Source of the DNA: Psychrobacter vallis
GTDB lineage: Bacteria; Pseudomonadota; Gammaproteobacteria; Pseudomonadales; Moraxellaceae
Direction: 5' to 3'
Assembly: GCF_904846715.1 (NCBI RefSeq)
Contig: NZ_CAJHBU010000022.1
Span: 1 to 58,264 of the forward strand
Length of the DNA: 58,264 nt
In this document: positions 47,688 to 56,540 of the stretch, piece after piece
Position numbering within the stretch: position 1 is the stretch's first letter
Layout: each line of letters opens with the position of its first letter
Translations under genes and position numbers: made by a program
Notes under the pieces: model-generated
What the model saw: only the letters and a program-made list of their open reading frames with translations
Database searches by the model: none
What the model was told of the DNA's origin: nothing

Positions 47688-48539
47688 ATGATGACTTTAC
47701 CTACTTGGCTGACTGCCGTAAATTTTAATGCTGATGGCTTAATTCCGGCTATCGCGCAAGATCATAAGTCTGGGCGTATTTTAATGATGGCTTGGATGAA
47801 CGCTGAAGCCTTACAACTGACCGCACAAACGCAGACAGCGGTTTATTTTTCGCGTTCACGCGCCAAATTATGGCATAAAGGTGAGTCATCAGGGCATACG
47901 CAGACCGTACACGATATTCGCTTGGACTGTGATGCAGATGTGATCGTTCTTAGCGTCACTCAGGCAGGTGGTATCGCCTGTCACACAGGGCGAGAGTCTT
48001 GTTTTTATCAGCGTTTAGATTTGTCTGGACAAACACCTGAGTGGCAGACGGTTGACAAGGTATTAAAAGACCCTGCTGATATTTATAGCTCAGACAAGTC
48101 AAACCATACTCACCTCCAAGCCGACGATGCGGTGGCGAATAATACGGCTGACACCGAGTCTGACACCACTCAAATTCAAACCAACACTTATTCTATGTTA
48201 CAGCAGCTTGACCAAGTCTTAGCGGAACGAAAGCAAGCCGATGCTGACAGCTCTTACGTAGCCAGTTTATACGCAAAAGGTTTGAATAAAATTTTAGAAA
48301 AAGTTGGCGAGGAAAGCGTTGAGAGTATCATCGCTGCCAAAGATTTTGCCAATTGTGATGAAAGTAGAGACAAAACTCAATACGATGAGGCACGTCATGA
48401 GCTCATCTATGAAGTGGCCGATGTCTGGTTTCATACATTAGTTGGTCTAGCGTGGTTCGACATAGAGTCGGATGCCGTGTTGAACGAGCTGGGACGACGC
48501 TTTGGTCTCTCAGGTATCGATGAAAAAGCGGCTAGATAA
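47688..48539 (+). CDS. hisIE: Bifunctional HisI-HisE histidine biosynthesis enzyme
   Basis: The fusion catalyses steps two and three of histidine synthesis: phosphoribosyl-ATP pyrophosphohydrolase and phosphoribosyl-AMP cyclohydrolase. The HisI domain comes first (residues about 5-115; zinc-site segment [10 protein letters not shown]). The HisE domain follows (about 165-275; [27 protein letters not shown]). The linker of about 45 residues is polar, Asp/Asn/Thr-rich and longer than usual, giving 283 residues against about 203 in E. coli. Met1 or Met2 may be the start. It lies upstream of tatABC, as in pseudomonads. Confidence 0.95.
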   Translation: MMTLPTWLTAVNFNADGLIPAIAQDHKSGRILMMAWMNAEALQLTAQTQTAVYFSRSRAKLWHKGESSGHTQTVHDIRLDCDADVIVLSVTQAGGIACHTGRESCFYQRLDLSGQTPEWQTVDKVLKDPADIYSSDKSNHTHLQADDAVANNTADTESDTTQIQTNTYSMLQQLDQVLAERKQADADSSYVASLYAKGLNKILEKVGEESVESIIAAKDFANCDESRDKTQYDEARHELIYEVADVWFHTLVGLAWFDIESDAVLNELGRRFGLSGIDEKAAR

Positions 48540-48551
48540 CCTAGGCTATTC

Positions 48552-48696
48552 AATAGTCGATACCAAGTAAAATAGATACACGACGTTATGATGCGAGACA
48601 GGAATAATTTTTTTTGCTTGCCGTGCCTTCGCAGACAGAGGCTACGAAAAATTTATCCCAGTCTCATTGACTCTCTTTTATATTGCCTTGACTATA
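48552..48696 (+). repeat. TATAGTC element, full copy J
   Basis: 145-bp copy from AATAGTC to GACTATA, beginning 13 bp after hisIE. Arms GAGACAGGAATAATTTTT and GAAAAATTTATCCCAGTCTC pair. Core is GCTTGCCGTGCCTTCGCAGA. Confidence 0.87.
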
Positions 48697-48808
48697 AGTT
48701 AAGCAACTACCCTGTTTGATTATTGTTGTTTTCACCTTTTTGTCATAACTGCAGGTTATAATATAGCTCTGTTTTACCTCATATTATATGTCGATGTTTT
48801 TTGTTTAA

Positions 48809-48899
48809 TATAGTCGCTCCAATTTAAAGAGTTATGTCAATCGTACGTTACTGTGACCGATTACTATAAACGACTCTTTTTTCTTTTGAATCGACTATA
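48809..48899. repeat. Short TATAGTC-ended relative
   Basis: 91 bp from TATAGTC to GACTATA with near-inverted ends (TATAGTCGCTCC...AAAGAGT against its counterpart from 48870). It has no conserved core. It lies 67 bp upstream of tatA. Confidence 0.5.
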
Positions 48900-48966
48900 G
48901 GTAAGTTTTCTGACAAACTCAAAACATTCATATAAAGACTGAAAACCAAGTTACAAGGATACCATT

Positions 48967-49245
48967 ATGGGCAGTTTTTCTATTACGCATTGGCTGATAT
49001 TACTAGTGGTTGTCGTTGTCGTATTTGGCACCTCAAAACTTAGAAACGCTGGCAAGGACTTGGGCGGCGCTGTCAAAGGTTTCAAAGAAGCCGTCAAAGA
49101 CGAAAATACAGATCATGCTAAAAAACAGGTTGTCCTTGACCACGATGGCAATGCACGAACGACAAATACAAGTCACTCAGCAAGCACCAAAGTTAGTGAT
49201 ATCGATATCAGCGCCACCCCTGTTGACGATAAGCACAACGTATAA
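48967..49245 (+). CDS. tatA: Twin-arginine translocase subunit TatA
   Basis: TatA oligomers form the membrane passage for folded proteins. The 92 residues comprise one hydrophobic helix (about 8-20, [12 protein letters not shown]), the conserved [21 protein letters not shown] amphipathic helix and a polar tail. The start follows AAGGA. It is separated from hisIE by repeat copies and from tatB by 57 bp. Confidence 0.96.
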   Translation: MGSFSITHWLILLVVVVVVFGTSKLRNAGKDLGGAVKGFKEAVKDENTDHAKKQVVLDHDGNARTTNTSHSASTKVSDIDISATPVDDKHNV

Positions 49246-49302
49246 TACCTGCGGCACCTAGCCCTGCCACACTTAGCACTTAGATAGTGACATTCAACCA
49301 TT

Positions 49303-49956
49303 ATGTTTGATATTGGGTTCTCTGAATTACTTCTCTTTGGCGTCATTGCCTTAATTGTCTTGGGCCCAGAAAAACTGCCCCAAGCAGCGCGTACGGCTGG
49401 GCAATGGTATGCCAAAATACGCCGCACCGTCTCTACTTTGCAGTCTGAAATAGAGGCTGAGCTTGACTTGGCTGAGACACGGCAACTGATGCAAAAAGAG
49501 CTTGCCAAAATTCGTCAGACTGAGGCGGATATGAGGCGTGAGATGGCAGAGATACGCGGCAATATGAAAGAGTTTAAGCATTCGCAAAATCAGCACTTAA
49601 AGGCCACCCATACCACTCTCAATGATGATAAACATAGCGAGAGTGACATTGCTAAAGATAAAGATGAAGATACTGCTCAGGATAAACAATCACAAAATCA
49701 TGAGCCGTTATCAATACAAGGTACTGAACAAGGTGATGACGAGGATGTAAAAAACGCTTCTCGTAATGATACTCGTCAAACCGTTCAACCCCTCACCACC
49801 CGACCGTGGGAAAATATGTGGTTCCGTCTTGGCGCTTATGATAAAGCCCGTCGTCTGCCCGCACCGCCGTATTTACCTAATTATAAGGCTGATGCTCTAT
49901 TAAACAGTCATTTAGGTAAAGAGTTTGCTGTAAATGAACAGGTGACTGATTCATGA
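49303..49956 (+). CDS. tatB: Twin-arginine translocase subunit TatB
   Basis: TatB with TatC forms the receptor for twin-arginine signal peptides. The N-terminal helix and hinge (MFDIGFSELLLFGVIALIVLGPEKLP) are typical. An amphipathic and coiled-coil helix runs to about residue 95. The remainder to residue 217 is a polar Asp/Gln/Lys-rich tail, longer than E. coli TatB (171). Its stop overlaps the tatC start (ATGA at 49953), indicating translational coupling. Confidence 0.95.
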   Translation: MFDIGFSELLLFGVIALIVLGPEKLPQAARTAGQWYAKIRRTVSTLQSEIEAELDLAETRQLMQKELAKIRQTEADMRREMAEIRGNMKEFKHSQNQHLKATHTTLNDDKHSESDIAKDKDEDTAQDKQSQNHEPLSIQGTEQGDDEDVKNASRNDTRQTVQPLTTRPWENMWFRLGAYDKARRLPAPPYLPNYKADALLNSHLGKEFAVNEQVTDS

Positions 49957-50822
49957 TGTTATTCAAACGCAAAAAAAGCCGCCAAGAAAAAATCACCGAT
50001 TCAGATAGTACTGATTCAGATCTCAAAGCCGCGACAGCGACCACTCCTAACGATGACTCTACCGATGTGTTAAGCACATTGGTTGACATGCCTATTACTG
50101 AGCATCTGATTGAACTGCGTCGGCACCTGATTAAGATATGTGTGGCCGTACTGGTGATATTTTTAGGTTTGGCGGGATTTTCACGCGAGCTATATAATTT
50201 CTTATCAGACCCCTTAGTTGCGCAGTTGCCCGCCAATTCGACGATGATTGCAACGGATATCACCTCAAACTTTATGGCACCGATACGTCTTACCGTGTTT
50301 GTCGCTGCATTTTTGGCAATGCCTTATATCCTTTTTCAAATATGGTCATTTGTCGCGCCCGGCTTATATAAAAAAGAGAAAAAAATTGCGATTCCAGTGC
50401 TATTGTCGTCTATATTTTTGTTTTATGCGGGGGTAGCGTTTTCTTATTTTATTGTGCTTAAAGGCGTGTTAAAGTTCTTTATCATGTTTGCCCCGCAAAA
50501 CGTACTACCGATGACAGATATCGACAGTTATCTAAGCTTTGCTTTAAAATTGTTTATGGTATTTGGGTTAACGTTTGAGATTCCAGTGATCACCTTGCTA
50601 TTGATATTGACTGGCATTGTCTCCATTCAGAGCCTAGAGGAAAAACGTCGTTATATTATTGTTGGCTGTTTTGCCGTGGCCGCAGTCGTCACGCCTCCCG
50701 ATGGCGTATCAATGCTCATGTTGGCGATTCCGATGTGGTTGTTGTTTGAGCTCGGTTTATTTTTGGCAAAAATCTTAATTAAAGAAGAGCCCAATTCTCC
50801 CCTGGTTGAAGAGAAAGAATAA
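49953..50822 (+). CDS. tatC: Twin-arginine translocase subunit TatC
   Basis: TatC is the six-helix membrane core that recognises the twin-arginine motif. The 289 residues have a polar N-terminal extension of about 40 before MPITEHLIELRRHLIK, the conserved cytoplasmic entry. FMAPIRLTVFVAAFLAMPYI and RRYIIVGCFAVAAVVTPPD are typical. It closes the tatABC unit, followed by a terminator. Confidence 0.97.
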   Translation: MMLFKRKKSRQEKITDSDSTDSDLKAATATTPNDDSTDVLSTLVDMPITEHLIELRRHLIKICVAVLVIFLGLAGFSRELYNFLSDPLVAQLPANSTMIATDITSNFMAPIRLTVFVAAFLAMPYILFQIWSFVAPGLYKKEKKIAIPVLLSSIFLFYAGVAFSYFIVLKGVLKFFIMFAPQNVLPMTDIDSYLSFALKLFMVFGLTFEIPVITLLLILTGIVSIQSLEEKRRYIIVGCFAVAAVVTPPDGVSMLMLAIPMWLLFELGLFLAKILIKEEPNSPLVEEKE

Positions 50823-50864
50823 AACGCTTATTGTGACGCTTGAGCATCGCTATCATCCGCCAGC

Positions 50865-50893
50865 CAGCCATTGTTTATTCAGTGGCTTTTTTT
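50865..50893 (+). terminator. Terminator of tatABC
   Basis: AGCCATTG and CAGTGGCT pair, followed by seven T residues. A longer upstream frame of the helicase would run through this structure, which argues for the downstream start at 50940. Confidence 0.82.
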
Positions 50894-50939
50894 ACCTCAG
50901 TTGTTTTTACTCAATTTTCGTACTTTAGGTAGCTTTATT

Positions 50940-52439
50940 ATGTCCGCATCTATGCCAACTTATATGAGCGATCCCACTGATGAGCAGCTGAACGCGCTGA
51001 ATATGGCGATGGATCATCAGTCATTTAAAGTGGTCGCTTATGCAGGTGCTGGCAAAACGACAACGCTCAAACTCATCGGTGAACGCCTACGCGGACGGGG
51101 TTTGTATCTGGCTTTTAACAAAGCCATTGCCAATGATGCGCGGCAGAAATTTCCGCCGCATGTAGAGTGTCGCACCTTTCATTCGCTTGCTTATCGTCAT
51201 GTTGATCGTGATATTACCGCAAAGCTGTCCTTGCCACGTTTTTCACCTAAACGTCTTGGTGATGATTTAGGATTGCAACCGGTACAAGTACGTCGGCAAA
51301 TGGAGGGGGTGAATAAATATATTACGCTCACGCCAGCTCGATTATCACGTTTTGTCAGTGATGCAGTCAGCAACTTTTGTAGTACTCATGCCAGCTATCC
51401 TGCGCCAAGACACATATTGTTTCCAAGCTGGCTTGATGCGTCGGACGCAGAGCAGCTACGTGAAATGCTCTACCCTGCCGTTGAGAAGCGCTGGCTACAG
51501 TCGATTGATGCCCGTCATCCTGCTGGTATTGGTCATGATATTTATCTGAAGCTTTGGGCACTGTCTAAACCCAGTATTCCTGCAGATTTCATTTTATTTG
51601 ACGAAGCGCAAGATGCCGATCCATTGATGATGGGAATTTTGACGCAGCAGCCAAGGCAGGTCATTTATGTGGGTGACGCGCATCAGCAGATTTATGAATG
51701 GCGCGGCGCGGTCAATGCGATGAAAAAATTGCCATTGCCGCAAACCTTATTGACGCAGTCTTTTCGTTTTGGTGAACCCATTGCGGAAGTGGCCAATACG
51801 CTATTGAAAGCATTACAAGAGGATGTACCCTTAAAAGGCAATCCTAATAAACAATCCTCTACTGACAAAGGCATGGTACACAGTAAAAAAGACGCCATTT
51901 TGTGCCGTACCAATGCCGCTGCCATGACGCAGCTGTTGACAGGACTGAAGCTTGGGCACCGCGTGGCACTACAAGCCGATACCGATCGTATGCTCAAATT
52001 CTGTCAGGCAGCAGAAAACTTAAAGAATGGCAAATCAGCTTACGGCGTGCCTGAGCTAGCGTATTTTTATAATTGGGGCGATGTACAAGAGTACGCTGAA
52101 ACCAATGAGGGCAGTGATCTAAAGACCTTGGTTAAACTGGTTGACGATCATGGGACCAATGTATTAAGCCAAGCGGTCAATAGCCTAACCAGTATCGAAA
52201 ATGCCGATTATGTTATCTCCACGGCACATAAGGCAAAAGGGCTCGAATGGGGGAAGGTACAGCTCGATGATGACTTCTATTATGATATCACTACCAACGC
52301 AGTCAAGATAAGCCCAGAAGAGTTGCGCTTGCTCTACGTTGCCTGTACACGCGCGCAAAGCAACTTAGACATTCACCATATAAAAGATTTAATATCAGGC
52401 TTGCAGACGGGGAAAAAGGTCATTTTTGGAAATTCTTAA
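50940..52439 (+). CDS. UvrD/Rep-like superfamily 1 helicase
   Basis: The 499-residue DNA helicase has an N-terminal ATP site (AYAGAGKTTTLK), Walker B (FILFDEAQDAD), motif III (GDAHQQIYEWRGA), and the C-terminal motifs TAHKAKGLEWGKVQL and RLLYVACTRAQ. It is shorter than UvrD or Rep and resembles the FBH1-like helicase group. It presumably acts in repair or removal of recombinase filaments; that is an inference. The start ATG at 50940 has AGGTAG upstream. A longer frame from 50871 overlaps the tatC terminator. Confidence 0.88.
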   Translation: MSASMPTYMSDPTDEQLNALNMAMDHQSFKVVAYAGAGKTTTLKLIGERLRGRGLYLAFNKAIANDARQKFPPHVECRTFHSLAYRHVDRDITAKLSLPRFSPKRLGDDLGLQPVQVRRQMEGVNKYITLTPARLSRFVSDAVSNFCSTHASYPAPRHILFPSWLDASDAEQLREMLYPAVEKRWLQSIDARHPAGIGHDIYLKLWALSKPSIPADFILFDEAQDADPLMMGILTQQPRQVIYVGDAHQQIYEWRGAVNAMKKLPLPQTLLTQSFRFGEPIAEVANTLLKALQEDVPLKGNPNKQSSTDKGMVHSKKDAILCRTNAAAMTQLLTGLKLGHRVALQADTDRMLKFCQAAENLKNGKSAYGVPELAYFYNWGDVQEYAETNEGSDLKTLVKLVDDHGTNVLSQAVNSLTSIENADYVISTAHKAKGLEWGKVQLDDDFYYDITTNAVKISPEELRLLYVACTRAQSNLDIHHIKDLISGLQTGKKVIFGNS

Positions 52440-52528
52440 TTTTCTCATTTTGTTAGCATGAGCACATGCGCGTTGTTACCCTCTAACACCCTTTTACCAC
52501 TTCAATTTCTTATGAAGATTACTGCGCC

Positions 52529-53551
52529 ATGAATAATAATCAGCCACTTCAAGTACGCCAAAACACCATACACCAATTATTTGCTAACCCTGTCCGCCTC
52601 CTCGCTCCTATGGAAGGTTTAACCGATCCATTGATGCGCCAAATCTTAACGCAAATTGCCACAGACTTGGGTCGTCCTTATGATTGGTCGGTCAGCGAGT
52701 TTATTCGTGTGACTCAGCATGTCTTGCCCGCGCATGTATTCTACAGGTACGTCCCCGAGCTGCATCATGATGCCAAGACTACTTCTGGTACACCGATTCA
52801 TGTGCAGCTTTTGGGTAGTGACGCACAGCTGATGGCAGAAAACGCCGCTTATGCGTGTGAGCTTGGCGCGCCCGCCATTGATATCAATTTTGGTTGTCCT
52901 GCTAAGACGGTGAATAGCCATCGTGGCGGCTCAGTCTTACTGGATGAGCCTGAGGTCATGTATGACATTATCAGTGCCGTACGTCGAGCCGTTCCCGACC
53001 ATATTCCAGTTTCAGCAAAAATTCGCTTGGGTTATACCGACACCAGCAAGATGGATGATATTCGTGGCGCGATTGCTGATAGTGGTGCTGATTGGCTGAC
53101 CATTCATGCACGCACCAAAACCCAAGGCTATAAGCCGCCAGCCTACTGGGATAAGATTCAGAATTTTAATTCGCTCGATATTCCAGTGATTGCCAATGGT
53201 GAGATTTGGAACACAGAGCAAGCACAAAATTGTATGGCACAGGCAGGTACGCAGCATTTGATGTTAGGTCGCGGCGCAGTCACGCGTCCCGATCTGGTGG
53301 CAAGAGTCGATAATGACAATAATAAAAACCTAGAAAACCTAACTACCTTATTATGGACAGATTTGATTGCTCATCAGATTAGATTTTTAGAAGGCGCAGC
53401 TAAAAGCGATGTGGTATTAATCGGTCGCTATAAGCAATGGCTAGGCATGCTAACCAAAGGCTATAGTGAGGCTCAGACACTGTGGGAAGGTATCAAACGA
53501 GAGAAAAATAAAGCAGTCATTATTAGTGCACTGCAAGCCAGTGTCCGATAA
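52529..53551 (+). CDS. dusC: tRNA-dihydrouridine synthase (DusC-like)
   Basis: This flavoenzyme reduces a specific tRNA uridine to dihydrouridine, position 16 in the case of DusC. The start region (LLAPMEGLTDPLMRQIL) and the catalytic Cys segment (NFGCPAKTVNSHRGGSVLL) are closer to the DusC pattern than to DusA or DusB. LGRGAVTRPDL near the end contributes to FMN phosphate binding. The 340 residues are slightly longer than E. coli DusC (315). It follows the helicase by 89 bp and may be cotranscribed with it. Confidence 0.9.
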   Translation: MNNNQPLQVRQNTIHQLFANPVRLLAPMEGLTDPLMRQILTQIATDLGRPYDWSVSEFIRVTQHVLPAHVFYRYVPELHHDAKTTSGTPIHVQLLGSDAQLMAENAAYACELGAPAIDINFGCPAKTVNSHRGGSVLLDEPEVMYDIISAVRRAVPDHIPVSAKIRLGYTDTSKMDDIRGAIADSGADWLTIHARTKTQGYKPPAYWDKIQNFNSLDIPVIANGEIWNTEQAQNCMAQAGTQHLMLGRGAVTRPDLVARVDNDNNKNLENLTTLLWTDLIAHQIRFLEGAAKSDVVLIGRYKQWLGMLTKGYSEAQTLWEGIKREKNKAVIISALQASVR

Positions 53552-53601
53552 TAATCAACTGCTTATCTTTTAATAAGATGACATTTATAATGTATTTGAC
53601 G

Positions 53602-54027
53602 TTAAACGCTCACGCGAATCGCTAAATAAAATAGCATCAAACTACAAGCCATCGATAACACCCAAAGAATAGAGCGAAACGTCGCCAAGTTGGTGATGTA
53701 AGCCACGCAATAGCCGATCCGAATCAATACATACAGCCAAGCCAACGTGTTGATAATCAGTTGCGGAACAAAGAACAACATCGCCACCAAGACGGCTGCC
53801 AAAAATATTGGCAACGTCTCGTAACTGTTTTGTTGAGCAGCATTAGCACGTGCTGCCATCCCTGTCGTATGTTGAAAAAAGTCGCGAGGATGCGCATTAT
53901 TTCTGATTTTAAAGCCGCCAGATACTTTTGCAACGATTGATACCGCCCATGGCAGTAAGCTTGCCACTACCATTGCCCAAATTGCTGACGCAGCTGTATC
54001 AGAGACCAATCCAAAGATTGCATTCAT
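53602..54027 (-). CDS. MAPEG family membrane protein
   Basis: The 141-residue protein has four hydrophobic segments and the MAPEG pattern (ARANAAQQNSYETLPIFLAAVL). Family members include glutathione transferase-like membrane enzymes, and in bacteria mostly uncharacterised ones. It ends 48 bp from dusC and lies 14 bp downstream of the OsmC gene on the same strand, so they are probably an operon. Confidence 0.85.
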   Translation of the reverse strand: MNAIFGLVSDTAASAIWAMVVASLLPWAVSIVAKVSGGFKIRNNAHPRDFFQHTTGMAARANAAQQNSYETLPIFLAAVLVAMLFFVPQLIINTLAWLYVLIRIGYCVAYITNLATFRSILWVLSMACSLMLFYLAIRVSV

Positions 54028-54041
54028 TAGTATCTGTGCCC

Positions 54042-54455
54042 CTACCCTGCAATAACTTCAAAATCATGAGTGATATTTACACCACCTTGTACCAGCATCC
54101 GACTGGCCGAGCAGTATTTTTCTGCTGATAAATGAATGGCCTTTTCAACTTGCTTATCTTTAATATCTTGACCCGTCACAATGAAGTGCATATGGATATC
54201 AGTGTATACCGCTGGTACGGTTTCAGCACGCTGTGCGGTTAGCTCACAACGTACATCTGTCACTTCTTGACGAGATTTTTGTAGAATCGACACCACATCA
54301 TAACTGGCACAGCCACCAAGCCCTAACAAAATCAGTTCCATTGGGCTGGCACCCTCTCCTTTATCGGCATCGATTTGTACGTTATGTCCTGACGGTGATA
54401 CGCCCATGAATGCTTTATTTTCTTGCCATGTAACGCTTGCTTTTGATTCTGACAT
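54042..54455 (-). CDS. OsmC/Ohr-family protein
   Basis: The 137-residue protein resembles OsmC/YhfA. Two cysteines (LGGCASYDV and KYCSASRM) are at the positions used by the peroxidase members of the family. A role in organic peroxide or hydroperoxide detoxification is a family-based inference. It is first in a two-gene unit with the MAPEG gene. The start is MSESKASVTWQ. Confidence 0.88.
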   Translation of the reverse strand: MSESKASVTWQENKAFMGVSPSGHNVQIDADKGEGASPMELILLGLGGCASYDVVSILQKSRQEVTDVRCELTAQRAETVPAVYTDIHMHFIVTGQDIKDKQVEKAIHLSAEKYCSASRMLVQGGVNITHDFEVIAG

Positions 54456-54944
54456 CTTAGCTTATCCTTATATCAATGGGCACGTTGCCTATTTTTATTG
54501 TCTGAAATATATGCAGTTCGCCTAGTGTAGCATAAGCAAAAGCGAGATTTTATAACGTCCGTGTCTGATATTGTCGTCATCATGATAGCAATGAACATTA
54601 ATATCCTTATTTCTCAATAATTTGCTTTTCATAAATAATATTTCATAGATGGTTTGATAAGTAGTTATCCAAATTACGTGCTAACGCCAATCTCTCTCTA
54701 TCGTAATATTTTAAAAAAAACTTACAAAAGTCTAATTATAACTTACTGATTTTAAACCGTAAAACTCGTGAAACATTTTATAGCAAAATACTGTTACACA
54801 TTTTGCTTGTTTCTTGGTTTAATAAGGGTAATTAATCTTATTTTTACCTGATATCGATAATAATCACCTTATAATAATTATGATTGCTGTCACGATGTCC
54901 TGTTTAAATAAGCAATATTTTAAACAAATTGAAAAGGTTTAGTC
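54456..54944. other. AT-rich divergent region upstream of rppH
   Basis: 489 bp with no reading frame or repeat copy. TATAAT at 54870-54875 is a possible rppH -10 box with no good -35. The length is unusual for a divergent gap, so a small RNA cannot be excluded, but nothing supports one. Confidence 0.4.
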
Positions 54945-55463
54945 ATGATAGATGCAGACGGCTTTCGCGCCAATGTCGGCATCATCTTGGCAAATACACA
55001 AGGGCAAGTACTGTGGGCAAAACGTATTGGTCACAACGCTTGGCAGTTTCCGCAAGGTGGTATCGACCGCGGGGAGACGCCGATGGATGCGATGTATCGC
55101 GAGCTCTGGGAAGAGGTCGGCCTACATCCGCGTCACGTAGACCTATTGGCAGTGACGCAAGATTGGTTGCGCTATCGTCTGCCAAAACGCTATGTGCGGC
55201 ATGGACAGCACCCTTTGTGTATTGGGCAAAAACAAAAATGGTTTTTGCTACGCTTAGATGAGCCGAATACTCAACATATTCGCTTCGATGAAGGGAAACC
55301 TGAATTTGACCATTGGCAATGGGTCAGCTACTGGTATCCACTCGGACAAGTGATTCACTTTAAACGAGGCGTTTATCGTCGTGCCTTACAAGAATTGGTA
55401 CGCGAACTCCCCCTAAAGCAAGAGCTAATTATTCCTGAACAAGACAATCATTTGCTGATGTAA
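54945..55463 (+). CDS. rppH: RNA pyrophosphohydrolase RppH
   Basis: RppH removes pyrophosphate from the 5' end of transcripts, which starts RNase E-dependent decay. The 172 residues match E. coli (176). The Nudix box runs from Gly38 to Leu60, with the core RELWEEVGL. The conserved HRRALQ-like region is present as YRRALQELV. The start follows AAAAGG, at [15 protein letters not shown]. It is monocistronic with a long terminator. Confidence 0.97.
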   Translation: MIDADGFRANVGIILANTQGQVLWAKRIGHNAWQFPQGGIDRGETPMDAMYRELWEEVGLHPRHVDLLAVTQDWLRYRLPKRYVRHGQHPLCIGQKQKWFLLRLDEPNTQHIRFDEGKPEFDHWQWVSYWYPLGQVIHFKRGVYRRALQELVRELPLKQELIIPEQDNHLLM

Positions 55464-55492
55464 TAAGCGTCTTGATTGATAATGTCACAAAT

Positions 55493-55542
55493 AATACCCA
55501 CGTTAATTGTTAGAGATTTTAGCAATTAACGTGGGTATTTTT
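55493..55542. terminator. Long perfect-stem terminator of rppH
   Basis: A 17-base perfect stem, AATACCCACGTTAATTG with CAATTAACGTGGGTATT, ends in TTTTT. It is unusually long and would also be a double-strand-specific RNase substrate. Confidence 0.88.
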
Positions 55543-55545
55543 ATG

Positions 55546-55638
55546 GATGTTTTTTCTCGCTTGTTGTGCTTATACAGTGAAGAGATACGACATTTATCCT
55601 AGCAACGTTGTGTTCGTTGTATAGCGACTCAAATATAG
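55546..55638 (+). repeat. Degenerate TATAGTC-element relic
   Basis: CTCGCTTGTTGTGCTTATACAGTGAAGAG echoes the core, then ACATTTATCCTAGCAA echoes the right arm. The rest has diverged. It ends near the stop of the NRDE gene. Confidence 0.4.
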
Positions 55639-56450
55639 TTTGAACAGTCATCGAACTCTCGGCTCATAATTTCAGCAGTCACATGAGCGCTTTTATTACT
55701 ATTTTTGCTCAATGTTAAAATACTTTGAGTACGTGTCCCATAAGTGGGAACACTGTTGTCGCTATGACCAAAAGCAACAGGTTCGATATAAACAGAAGAC
55801 AGTGTTTGCTCAATCTCAAACGCCATACCCGTGTCAGGTAGTTTGTCTGCTGGCGCTTTTGTGTGATCGGATAATACGTTAAAAGCAGCTTGTTGCCAGT
55901 ATTCAGGCGAGTTATTCTCAGCAATCAGTGGCAGCACTTCTTGCCGTAACCTGCCACGCAACCGTTCGGTTTTAAACCAACTGTCCTCAGGCTGGCCATT
56001 AGAGATCACATGCAGCCCTGCATATAATGGCGTGGGCGCATGACCACGATTATTCACGATAACCGCTTGTGTCGCATCGCCAACGATAAGGTTGAAACCT
56101 GCATAGGCTTGCAAATCAATGTTCCGCGCAAAATCCATCGGACTCAGAGTACTGGTCAAAAAATGCGTTACCAGCTCACCGCGCGAACGTTCATCCGAAC
56201 CTGCCTGCACACCATCGCGAAAATTCAATACCGCAGCCCAACGTCCGTTTTGCTCATTAATATTCAAACGCTGCTCTTGGTAAATACCCAACCAAGTGCC
56301 ACCGCTTTGACTGTCACGTCCGGCATAGATGGGGCAATCAGGCCACTGATGCAACTCTTCTGTTGGACGATTTAAAAACTCATCACGATTAGAGAGTAAT
56401 ACCAAAGGCAGCTCATCAAATAACTGCCAAGCAATGGCAACGATACACAT
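55629..56450 (-). CDS. NRDE (TANGO2-like) family protein
   Basis: The 273-residue protein starts MCIVAIAWQ and has the family motif SNRDEFLNRP at about 20-29. Cys2 right after Met suggests an N-terminal nucleophile type fold, which is a structural inference. The family's biological role is uncertain. DSQSGGTWLGI and FNLIVGD are further family markers. The start at 56450 is unambiguous. It is upstream of nothing obvious on its strand except the DUF4139 gene, 90 bp away, which may share its transcript. Confidence 0.88.
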   Translation of the reverse strand: MCIVAIAWQLFDELPLVLLSNRDEFLNRPTEELHQWPDCPIYAGRDSQSGGTWLGIYQEQRLNINEQNGRWAAVLNFRDGVQAGSDERSRGELVTHFLTSTLSPMDFARNIDLQAYAGFNLIVGDATQAVIVNNRGHAPTPLYAGLHVISNGQPEDSWFKTERLRGRLRQEVLPLIAENNSPEYWQQAAFNVLSDHTKAPADKLPDTGMAFEIEQTLSSVYIEPVAFGHSDNSVPTYGTRTQSILTLSKNSNKSAHVTAEIMSREFDDCSNYI

Positions 56451-56540
56451 AGCATTCCTTTTATAATCGTTTGTTGGGCGCGAGATTTTTGGTAAAAATA
56501 AAAATCATCACTTAAAACTGATTTTCTGAGCAAGTATCAT

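Noticed and set aside
50871..50939. Extra 23 residues at the helicase N-terminus
   Set aside because: They would be read through the tatC terminator, and AGGTAG precedes the internal Met at 50940.
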